Of a stretch of DNA of 64,000 nt, positions 12,019-22,400 are shown one piece after another (the stretch's first letter is position 1; the number at the start of each line of letters is the position of its first letter). The DNA is taken from assembly GCA_030549495.1 (NCBI GenBank), contig JAUIRK010001052.1, forward strand, positions 2,108,001 through 2,172,000, written 5' to 3'. A program made the position numbers and the translations under genes. Source of the stretch: Nectonema munidae (taxonomy: Eukaryota; Nematomorpha; Nectonematoida; Nectonematidae). The notes below the pieces were generated by a model. It ran no database searches. It was not told the origin of the DNA and saw only the letters and a program-made list of their open reading frames with translations.

Positions 12019-15000
12019 TTAGGAGTTGGGTGATGAAGGGATAAGATTTTGCTGTGCTTTAAGAATTGGTTCTATTGTGTTTATCAGGATTGAAAGTTCT
12101 TGGAAAATTGAAGGGTGATATAGAAAGTCATAAAAGGAGTTAGGGATTCCATTGAAATATAAGTGGCAAAATTTGAGTAGTTTGGTTCGTATGTTTTGAA
12201 AGATGGGGCATAGAAGGATGATGTGTATTGGTGTATATATTTATGTGCAACCAAAACGGCAAAGTGGGTTGTTGTCTAGTTTGAATTTGTAAAAATAAGC
12301 ATAGGTTGGGCGGCGAAAAGAGAGCCATCTAATTGTGTTGCGTGCGAGAAAAATGCTTTTATTATTAATCGCAAAATTGATTAGAGGAGGAGAATTATTG
12401 AGGGATGACAAATTGTTCAGGATGGATGTGTGTGTTGAAGACTTGAGTTTGATAGAGGGTACAATAATTGAGGCTGTGTTCGATGTTGATGTTTTGAATA
12501 ATTGATCCACTATGTTGTTTTCCGTGCATGTAAAATGTCTGGGAGACCAGGTGATTGTGATGTTAAAATGTTGAGCGAGTTGGATGAGTTTGGTGGCTAT
12601 GCTATGACATGACAGCGAAATTTTATGATTGAGATTGAGATAGTTAATGATGTTTTGTGCGTCTGTGTAAAGATGGATGTGACTAAAGTTGTGGCGATAT
12701 GTTTCGATGTTGTCTAATAGATGGCTGCAGGGGGCTAAAATTACTAACGCTTCTGTTTCATAAGATGAAGTGTTGTTGTCGGTGTTAAGGACTTCGGAGA
12801 AAAAGGGGGTTAATGAGTTGGTGATGAAGAAGGCGTATGCACCAGTAGCATGGTGAGAGGATTTTGAAACGTCAGTAAAGATGAAAAGATTATATGATGA
12901 GTGGGGATTAGTGCGTTGCATTTTGATTAGTTTGGTAGCAATGTTTTTATCTTTGCATATGGTTAATGTGTAGGGTAATTCATCGGAAGGGTTGAAATGG
13001 AAGATGGGATGGATTTCAGATGATATGGAATAGTGAGCTAAGTTTGGTATGTACTTGTCACATATGGTTTCGTAAAATGAGAGTATAAGGGATGAAGTTG
13101 AGTAGAGTGTGGTGAAAACGTGAATGGGGCGCATGGATTTGAAAGTTTTCGAGTATAGTGTTACTAGAGTTAGGTGTAATTTGTATAGAATTGGTAGAGT
13201 GTGTGTAAGGAGTTCAAGTTTTGAGGTTGGTGTGGTGTGATACGCGTTAGTGATTGTGAGGAGACAGGTACGGTAAATTTTATTAAGAATGATTCTAGTA
13301 TTATGCAGCTTTAGGGAGAAACTCCAGGAGAGGTTACCGTATTGAATTATGGGTAAAATAATTGATGTATAAATATATTTTAAAATTTTCGGGTTTAGTC
13401 CCCATTTGTAGGAGATGGCTTTCTTGAAAGAGAAAATGATAGGTGTGAGTTTATGTGTAGGTTTTTGATATGTGCTGACAATTTAAGGTTTGATTGAAAA
13501 ATAACTCAGAGATATTTTATTTGGGTTACTGGTGTGATTGGTGTGGATGATGGCATGACTAGGGGTTGAGGTAAGATTCTTTTCCTAGTGAAATGTAAGA
13601 TGTTTAGTTTACTCTGGTTAAACTGAATTTTATATTTAGAGGCTAAAGAATTAATATTCGTCAAAAGGGTGGTAGCGTTATTCAAATTGGTTTCCTGGTC
13701 GTCGTTGGAGAAGGTAAAGGGAATATCGTCAGAGTAGCATTATGCGAAGTGTGAGTTGGAATTAATGTGATCTAATAGTGGATTAATGAGGATGAGCAAT
13801 AAAATGTCTGAGAGGCAGCCGCCTTGGGGGATAGAAAGCGAGAGTTGTTTTATGTAAGTGTTGTTGTTGTGATGCAGGATTAGTATGCGTTTGTTGAGAT
13901 AGTTTTGAATGAACTTGCTGAGGTATAAAGGGTAATTGTTTTGGATTAAGTTGAATAGAATTGCGGGATGCCATGCAGAGTTGAAAGCATTATCAATGTC
14001 GAGAAATGTTGTTGTTGCGATTTTGCGATGGTTTAGTGTGTTTTCCAAGAAGAGAGTTAGGCGTGAGACGGCCATTTCAGTATTTTTGTTGGGGAGATAG
14101 GCAAATTGATTGGAATGAATGAGATTCTTTCTGCAAATGTGGTGTAGTAATCTTTTTCTTAAAATTCGTTCTAGTACTTTGCCAAGAGACGGTAAGATCG
14201 AGATGGGGCGTCAGTTTTTAATTTCGTTAATGTTTTTGTTGGGTTTAGGGATTAGCACTAGCTTGCTAATTTTCCAAATGTTTGGAAAAAAGCTAAATTT
14301 TAGACATGCATTGTAAATATTGATGAGATGAGGTTGTAAGATATGGTACGATTTTTTGATGTGCCTGGGAGAGATGAGGTTTAGACTATGAGAAAGTTTT
14401 AATTTCATATTGGGAACTGTACGATCAAGCTCAGATTTGGTAATGGGCTGAAAAGGTATTGGTGAGTTGTGTGATAGTTTATGATGAACAGTTTGCCTAA
14501 TAATGGTGTTCAAGGGGTTGTCTGAGTTTTCATTGTCGGATTGGAAATAGTAGGTTAAGGAAGTGAGGGTTAATTTGTATATTTGTGTTTGAGTTGGGAA
14601 GTAAGTGGTGAGGTAAAGAGGCGTTTTGCTTTGAATTTCTTGTTTTGTTCAATAAGTTCCATGGGTTAGAAGGAGTTTGGCTACAAAATTTGGTCCTTGA
14701 TTTCCTTTTGGCTTGACTGATTTCATGTTTATATTTTCGCTTAAGATTGAAGTATGATTCAATTGATGCAGTAGAATGTGATTTTCTTAAAAATTTTAGG
14801 GCGCTGCATAGTTGCTTTTTGAGATGTGTGAGTTGGGAGTTCCAATAGTACGTGTTATGTCTTTTGTGTTCTGGGTGGTTAGGGGTGGATGCTTGAATGC
14901 ATGATGATATGGTTTTGTTGATAAATGTTGCGGATGCTTCAATATTTGGGATTGAGTTGGTGTCGAAGGTAGTGTTGTTTAAATTGAGTTCTAGTTTATG

Positions 15001-15671
15001 AAGGTATGATGTCCAAAAAATTTGAGTGGTTGGAAGATTTATTCTATGTTTTGAATGAGTTGGCTGCAGATGAAATTGGAAAGTAATGTAACAGTGATCT
15101 GATTCGGAAGGAGTTTCTGATATCTGACAGTTATGGATGAGGTTGATTGAGTGGAATGAGGTTATTGTGAGGTTAATGTGTGATTTGTATAGTTTGTTTT
15201 GGTTTAGCTTCATATAAGTAGGATCTTTACTGTTATCAGCAAGAATAAGGTTATTTGGGGCGATAAAATTTTCAGCTTGCGTCCCGCGATAGTTTGATTT
15301 GGTATCCCATAGAAAGGATCTGGCGTTTAAATCGGCTGATATGATGACGTGCTTATAATAGAAGATTAGAAGACAGCAGAATAAAGGAGGTAGTGGTTTA
15401 GTATGAATGAGAGTAAATATGTAATTGGATTCAGAGTGTTGATATAAAGGCGTGTTGTGAATTGAGGATTTGATTAGAATACAGGCAGAGTATTCGTTTA
15501 GTGGGGGAACATGTAGAAGCGTGTAGTTGCATGTATATTGGGGAATATGTAGATTTTGGCTCGTTTATGGAAATGATATCATACTTATATGAGGTTAGTA
15601 TATTGTATTTAGATTTGAGATTTATGTATTAGATTTGAATGGCTGAGGTTAATGTAGAAAAAGTTTAGCAT
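12019..15671 (-). pseudogene. LINE ORF2: endonuclease, reverse transcriptase, RNase H
   Basis: Likely start ATG at 15671, 17 nt after the ORF1 stop. Order on the minus strand: APE-like endonuclease with YDIISINEP (about 15570), VIISADLNARSFLWDTK (about 15320, the GDFNA-type motif) and SDHCYITF (about 15090). RT follows with LDIDNAFNSAWH (motif A, about 13990), SIPQGGCLSD (motif B) and YSDD at 13736-13725 (motif C, normally YADD), then KYKIQFNQSK. RNase H comes next with FTDVSKSS (usually TDGS), SYETEAL, YTDAQN and NNIVDQL, so the four catalytic acids D-E-D-D are still readable. A C-terminal Cys/His motif (CRFGC, then HIILLCP) follows a frameshift near 12240. Breaks: a stop after the first 20 codons, frameshifts near 15590 and 14520, a stop just before YSDD, and one near 12240. 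Confidence 0.88.
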
Positions 15672-15688
15672 ATGAAGTTAGATATGGT

Positions 15689-16740
15689 TTAGTTATGGAT
15701 TGAGTTTATGTGGTTATAATGATTAATGTAGTGAGTGCACTGAGAAGATGTTGTGGAGTGAGGTATGTGAAAGTTGAAGCAAGAACATTTTGAGGTGTAT
15801 AGGGCATGTATACAGGAGCTAATGGAATTGCCGCGGTTGCCGCAATGTGAGCAGTTTGGTAAAGTTGAATTGCATTTTTGTGTGTTATGTCCGTCCGTAT
15901 ATGAGCCAGTTTTCACATTGTTTAGCATTGGTTTTGAATATATGTGTGGTGAGTAGGCAATTGTCTAAGAAGATTTTTGGTTGTGTGGAAAGAAACTTGA
16001 AAATTTGCTTGTTAGATGACTCCATGATAGCGGTGTAATTATAAGTGCCTTGTTTCCCTATTTGAATGGGGTTAATTAGTGAACCTATTGTTTGAATGTT
16101 TGGATTTTGTTTAGAAATAAGGTTAGCGAGATTCAAGACGGGTATGTCGTTTCGAATACTCCGCAAAATGAATTTTGGTTTTTGGGTATCGATGTTTTCC
16201 GCGATCATATCCTTTTTAGTAAGTTGAGTCATAGCTAGATTTTTTTGTGTAGGGTTGTCGAATTGGAAGTAAAGTGTTCCTGAATGAGATGAGCGTGTTT
16301 TAGTAACCGTGAAATTATTGCGTGTGGTTTTCAAATTTTTGATTGAAGTTTGTTTGTGTGTGGCTTTATCTTTTTTTGTAGTGATATTTGAGGATGGTTT
16401 TATTTTTATTGTGAGGTCTGGATTTAAAAAAGATTTTGTGTGCTTGGGTTGAGTAGCATCTGCATGATCGACTTAATGTTGGTGATTGAGAATTATGTTG
16501 TGTGAGATTGGATGAAACAATGCTCGTGTATGTAGAGGTTTGGTTATTGTTTTGTATGTTGGGTTTTTCGAAAGTTTTTAGGTAATGTAATGAAATTTTG
16601 TATTTTAGATCGTTAAATTGCGTAAGGTCTTGTGGAGATAATGTTGTGTTAGCGATGAAATCGTTGAATAGTTGATCGAGAGTGTTGGTGAATGATATAT
16701 GTGGGTTCATTTCTATTCTAGGCCGCTTGGTGAGAGACAT
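15689..16740 (-). pseudogene. LINE ORF1 (gag-like, RRM-like core plus zinc knuckles)
   Basis: Starts at ATG 16740 (MSLTKRPRIE) and runs in three overlapping pieces: 16740-16366, 16334-15885 and 15928-15689. Together they give roughly 340 residues with two frameshifts. The middle piece has an RRM-like pattern (SGTLYFQFDNPTQKNLAM, FILRSIRNDIPVLNLANLI) typical of LINE ORF1 RNA-binding domains. The last piece has a Cys/His series (KCNSTLPNCSHCGNRG, then SKCSCFNF and SSQCTHY), equivalent to the two or three zinc knuckles of I/Jockey-type ORF1 proteins. In an intact element this protein coats the element RNA for delivery to the nucleus. The domain match is from pattern, not from a search. Confidence 0.8.
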
Positions 16741-16930
16741 TTAATGATATATCTAATATGGTACACCAAAATGATGTGTATGTTGTTGATGTATTGATTA
16801 AAAGCTTTGAGATACAAATGTAAAGTAAAAGGAAAAATTATAGTTGAAAAAAAGATCCTGAAAGTAGAAAGGTAGTTTTGTATCAGAAGGAAAAATCCAT
16901 TGGTGAAAACTGGAACAAAAAAGGGGAGTA

Positions 16931-16942
16931 TGACTTTATAGA
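16931..16942 (+). repeat. Target-site duplication, 5' side of LINE
   Basis: TGACTTTATAGA, identical to 11460-11471. It marks the LINE 5' end at 16930. Confidence 0.8.
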
Positions 16943-17079
16943 TATAAATGTGTTTTTAATGGCTTAAAAATAAATTTTTTCATGCTTAAAATTTAATTTA
17001 ACTGCATTAACGTCTATTGAGAAAAATAATCTTTATTTTTTGTTGTTTTTCTTGTTTTCAGAATCTTATTGAGCAAAAA

Positions 17080-18650
17080 CCTCCAGATGTAATTGGTTTA
17101 TCGTTTTTGAAACGCTGTTTACGCCGTCAGTTTGGATTTCACCTAAGTTCTGGCTCGATGATACGTATACAACTTTAAAATATTTATTAGCGTGTTTACG
17201 AGGTATGTAAGCAGTTAGAAATTCATGTGTGATAAATAAATATTGACTTTCACATGCAATCTAACTTCTTCATATGTTGAGGTCGTAATATGAAAAGCAT
17301 GAATCTTCTGTTTGCCCTTACTGTAACTAAAATTGTGAATCCATGAATTGTAGCTCAAACACATAAATTATGTGATGTAAAGAAGCGGTCTGTTATAATT
17401 CCACAGCCTTTTGGAAAGTTTGAATCACTTACTAAACACGTTGCTATATTTTCCCCATTGAAATAAGATCTATTCTCTAAACCTGAAACATATTTTTCAG
17501 GTTTCAAAATATAATAATTTCTAGCGTCTCTAAAATGGTAGAGTTTGATCCCGTATCTACCGGGTTTGGAGGGATCATATATTTTTACCAGAGAACCCCC
17601 TCGAAATTCACAAACTGCTCGTCTAAAGTTACATAATCTGTGGAATTATAATACAATGAAAAAATGTGATAAAAATGGTCATGTATGTGTTCAATCGGAG
17701 AAATTTTAGCTCCACAATTTCTTTGGCTTCTAATATCAAATAAAAGTGTGTATGAGGTGAAACATGCCTCTAGAAATTGACGCCTTCAGAAAAGTTCTTC
17801 ACAATGCTCTGCTAGAACTTTATGTTAATAGATTCGTTTTTTGATTGACCAATGTAGAGTATAGAACTGAAATATGACAAGACATCGTTAACGTCAAACT
17901 TTTGATTAAAGGATCCATATAATATAAGAACGAGTAAATTAATAATTCTGTTGAACTTTTGTGTTTAAATATTAAATTTATTCAAATTACAAAATTGAAA
18001 AAATATATTATTTTTGAGTTGGTTTGAAACAATTTTGTATTGCCTTTGAGATTGAAAGTTTTTTAGACATTTGTCTATGAAAATTCCTTTAGAGTACTCT
18101 GTTTTCAAAATTTTAAAATAAAGTGCTTTATTATAAAAAAATTGCTTATTATCAGCATTTATAATATAGATTCGAATTATTCTCGCTTACAATTTGGCGT
18201 ACTTGCTCGTTAAAAAAATAAACAAACCCATCCATTCTAGATTTTGTACATTTATACTGTAGCTTTCAGTCATAAATTACTTGAATATGGAAAAACAATC
18301 TTTTAAAAATTTAGCCTCATCTTTTGGACCAGATGGGTCTGACTGTAGATTTCTGATGTTTCTGGATAGCGCTCTGCCTCGATTTCATTGAGTTGGCACT
18401 CAAGGTTAAATAATGTTGTCAGGGGCATCAAAGAGTCATAATTTTCAAAAGGGATTGAAGAGTCTGTGTAAGAACTTTCATTTTGAGATTCAGGTGAACA
18501 AGAATAACGATCATCGAAGTCTTCAGTTTCGTTAATTGTGATAAAAATAAGGAAAAAATCAGGGAACGATAGAAAAGGAAGAGAATCAAGTGAAAAGAAT
18601 GAATGATAAACAAAACAATATAGAAGGCTTATTGCCTTTTGAAACAATAT
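17080..18650 (-). pseudogene. Second piggyBac transposase relic
   Basis: Minus-strand reading. The acidic N-terminal part is open from about 18550 to 18303 (DFDDRYSCSPES and LNEIEAERYPETSE). After a break comes GFVYFFNEQVRQIVSENNSN near 18230. Then DVNDVLSYFSSILYIG (about 17920), SRGMFHLIHTLLFD, ISPIEHIHDHF and DYVTLDEQF near 17635 (first catalytic Asp region). FRGGSLVKIYDPSKPGRYGI (about 17600) is the strongest family signature. IITDRFFTSHNLC near 17390 holds the second catalytic Asp. The third catalytic region and the C-terminal cysteine domain cannot be read. Multiple frameshifts make it inactive. It differs clearly in sequence from the relic at 4480-5910, so it is a separate piggyBac lineage. 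Confidence 0.83.
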
Positions 18651-18789
18651 TACAAAAACGTTTATATATGAAGTACATATGATATAAGATGTGTAAAAGT
18701 GAGATGTAATCAAGTAGTCAGTTGTTTGGTTTATAAGTTCAGTGTGATATATGATATGAACCTTGTTGACGTTTATGAAGTACAATGGA

Positions 18790-19300
18790 AATATTGAAAA
18801 TCATGTGTGTCTCCTAGTCACGATTCTAACTGCAATGAATGTTTACGTTTTTCATCCATCAGCGTTGGCTGCGCAGTGCGCACTGTAATAAAGTTTGTAA
18901 AATGATATTTGCAGTGGAGTTTTTTTCCACTGCTCTGTCTTTCGAAGGGGGTGAAAATGGACTGTACTGCAAGGGCTAAGAAGCCTTTATCACCACTAAT
19001 GCTTTTTCTTTATTTGGATTTAGAGTACGAATTCTTCTTTTCAAACAACTCTTAAATTCCGATAACTAATAACGCTTTGCTCGATTTGTTTAGCGTCTCA
19101 AAACTAGCTCTCCTAAACCTACAACTAATAATTCTTTGGAAACTTACTTCTTCTCTCTTCGTCTTTAGAAGTTTTGCGAATTCAGTTCAGAAATTGTTTT
19201 CATAATCTACCAACCTATTTATGATGTCAATATCTTTTTCAATTTAAGAGATCATATCTAAAAATGAAACGTTAGGTATAATTTAGATTAAAAGAAAAAT
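18790..19300. other. Spacer between piggyBac relic and lifeguard gene 3' end
   Basis: No gene seen. A perfect 8-bp hairpin with a 7-nt loop (GCAGTGGA / TCCACTGC) lies at 18911-18933; its role is unknown. Confidence 0.5.
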
Positions 19301-19304
19301 AATA

Positions 19305-19315
19305 TTTATTTTATT
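19305..19315 (-). terminator. Overlapping poly(A) signals of the lifeguard gene
   Basis: Two overlapping AATAAA hexamers on the minus strand, at 19315-19310 and 19310-19305, about 85-95 nt after the lifeguard stop codon. This is a sensible 3' UTR length, but in AT-rich DNA such hexamers also arise by chance. Confidence 0.5.
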
Positions 19316-19400
19316 TATAAAGTACATTACAATTTGGCTGATATTCAGGTTTAAATAGTCGTGTTTAAATGGGAATGAAGATTTATACTTCAATTTAAAA

Positions 19401-22400
19401 TTATCTACTACTTAGAGATAATATTGATAGGAATATGAAGACGATGTCTGTGTAAAGCTGAATGGAAGCAAAGATGTATTCTTCAGGACTCATTTTGTAA
19501 GTTTTGTTTCCCATTAGGAGCTGTACATCAAATGCGAGATACTAAAAAATTATGAAATTATGGGAAGCAAATATTTTATGTCTTATGCAAGGAGTTATAT
19601 TTAAGTTATAACTAGGGCAGTTAAAATTCATAGAAAATTGTGAAATTATTAAATTTTATAATAAAATTTGACATAACAGAAAAAAATTGACATAAAAGAC
19701 ATTTTAAAATTAAAAATTTACATAAAAAACTAGTAATTTATAATTTTTATGAAAAATTTTTACAAAAATATTGATCTTTATTGAAAAATTAATTGAAGAC
19801 GAAGAACAAGACTTTATTCAAAAATAAGCATCTTTTACAACAAAGACATAGAACATTATGTTATCTACATGAAAATAATGTTAAATCAATTTGTTAATAA
19901 TGATAGAAAATCGATCACAATGCCTAAAACGCTTGTAAGATTTTGTTTAATTTTTAAGGTAAATTGTAACAATATTTTATTATAACAAAAATTATGTTAA
20001 AATAATTTAAAAGAAACAAGATAGAATTTTCTATATTTGCCAAAAGTTTTTTTGTGATAATTTAGATTCGGCATAAGATTTATCATAGATTTATTAGGAG
20101 CGAATACAAAGCTAATATATTTCGCTAAGGGATTGTAGTTTTTAATCTGTACAACAGCGTTTTCTCTACCTTTTTACATTAGCAGAAACCTTGCAATATA
20201 TGAAATCTAGGAAAACGAATCCAAAAATATTCCCGTATATTTTTATCACAGTAAAAGAAAAGTAATTAGATTAAAGACAAAAAAGGATTCTCAATTAAAC
20301 TATCAAAAAATCAATAAAAATTTGCTTAAATGGTGTCCTTCGAAAAATATATGATAATTAAAGCGTAAACTACGATCAAAAAATATATGATTTGTACTAG
20401 TTTGAGAAAACTTCATTATCATATTTATTAGTAGCGCTAGATAAGATTTCCACAACTTCTTTATGACACCTGATTAAAAAGTTTCCATTAAAAACATCTA
20501 AACATAAATGTAAAAAATACCTTGCTATTTCTTGGGGAACCCTTAAGATTTGCGAAACCCTGTAGTGCTCCGTGGAACAGCGGTTGAGAAACTCTTGTGT
20601 ACAATATAACTTATTTGACGGAGAATGAGTTTGAATATTTTCTATATTTTTGAATACAAAATACGTGCTAATGATTAATGTTAACCGGGCTAACGATAAG
20701 GCTTGTATTTTAATAAGCATTTATAACAGACGCTTCATATTTTTGTACTGCTCATTAACCGTGCGAGATTCTACCATACTTAAAACCTAATTATATTTGA
20801 AACAAATTCAAAATAGTTAAAGAAGGATTTAAATTTTAAATTCTTTACAAGCTGAACTCAAATTAATTTGATTCTTATGTGTGCTTTATAAAAACATTAT
20901 TTAAATAGATCATTAAAAGTCAACAACTTAATAATAATAGTTAATAAGCTTCATGTTTTTAAAACGAATCCTCTATTTACTTTTTCAAGAGATATAATTT
21001 TAAGCAAAAGAATTTTATTTTATGGGACATTGGTGTTCGATTGGGGATTAAGGGGTAAACAAAATATAGATCTAGAAATGAACACAAAATTGTAAAAACT
21101 TTCAGATATTGGCTAACGAAGTTAGTCGTCTTCGCAGCATTTTGAATGAGTTTTCATATAACTTTGAGCATACAATTTTTATTTCGTGGATAACTGATCA
21201 TCAAATAAGAATAGTTTTAATCAAGAAGGCACAAACCCGTCGCGTATGTCGAACTTTGACAAAGGAAGGTTTGATATGGGTTCGAACGCAATACCTTGTG
21301 CTACGAAGCAAAGTATCTAGAAAAGTTTACTCATGCCCCCATAAAAGGACATTTCAAAAGAGCAAAATGAATATTTGTATATATTAGTTGTGTAAAACTT
21401 GTATAATAAAATGAAAATATATTTAATTTAGGTTAGAAATGTCTGAACATAAGACAAAACTTATTATTAGCATCCAAAGCGAATATTATAATTATTTGAG
21501 ATATAAAAAGATGATAAATGCATTTCACTTACTGAGCTAAATATGAAAGCTATCAAGCATGAGTAGAACACCATTGCAACCTAAATATATTTTAAACATT
21601 TTAATTAATAATTTTTTAAACACTGAATTACCAAAAATGTAATTTTCAAAACAAATACGAATGCGCCTAAAAAGCATTTTTGCAAATATTATATAATAGT
21701 AAAATATTTTTTAAAGTAAATATCTATACATTTTCTTATATTTTTTCAATGATTTATTAAAAATAGATTTATAAAGTTTTTTATTTTATCTTTCGTACTT
21801 TTTTGTGCTGTCAATCAATTTTTGCATTCAAATTTTGAAAATAATTCTTGTTTTTTTGTTTGATCCTAAATTTTTATTTATTTAAATTTTAAAAAGACGA
21901 GCTTGATCAAAAACAAATCTTTTTTTTAATATAATGAGTATCATATTTTATGTTTTATTTAACTTCAATGCAGCCAATAGATCTTTCGTATCCTTACAAT
22001 TTTCTTTAATTTCTACTGAATAAGCAATAGGAACTGATACAAATTTGTTGCCAATATTAATCAAGACTGCTTTAAAACTTTTGAGAGAAGAATTTAGAAA
22101 AAGCCTTATCTCTGGGATTATATTCAACTCCTAAAGCCTCTATCAATCCTTTGATATCTTTATTAAAAATAAATTACGAGTGCTATTGTAAGCGAATTTT
22201 TTTAGAATTCTTTTCCCGCTCTCTATACCAATTATTTTGTTTTAGCCGTGAACCCAGTAATTGAGAAGACTTTTTGGATAAAGCTAAGTCTCTTGTCAAA
22301 TCATTGTGCTCAGCTTGATTTAAAGGTTTTGGTTCATCTTTATTCATCGAGCATATGAATGCCTTGTCAGATATGTTTGCTTCATCTTCTTCCAAACTCA

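Larger units (their letters stand above)
11472..16930 (-). mobile_element. Full-length non-LTR retrotransposon (LINE) with ORF1, APE endonuclease, RT and RNase H
   Basis: A complete element read on the minus strand. It has a 5' UTR (16930-16741), ORF1 (16740-15689), ORF2 (15671-12019), a 3' UTR (12018-11841) and a tetranucleotide tail (11840-11471). Identical 12-bp sequences (TGACTTTATAGA) lie directly at both ends, 16931-16942 and 11460-11471, as expected for target-primed reverse transcription. The APE-type endonuclease, the RNase H domain after RT, and an ORF1 with zinc knuckles place it among the RNase-H-bearing LINE groups (I/R1/Outcast/Nimb-like); the exact clade needs a tree. Frameshifts in both ORFs make it inactive, but the intact duplications and full length argue for a fairly recent insertion. 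Confidence 0.9.

Noticed and set aside
21109-21387. 92-codon plus-strand frame in lifeguard intron 9/8 area
   Set aside because: No recognisable motif or splice context and antisense to the gene. Kept out for lack of support.
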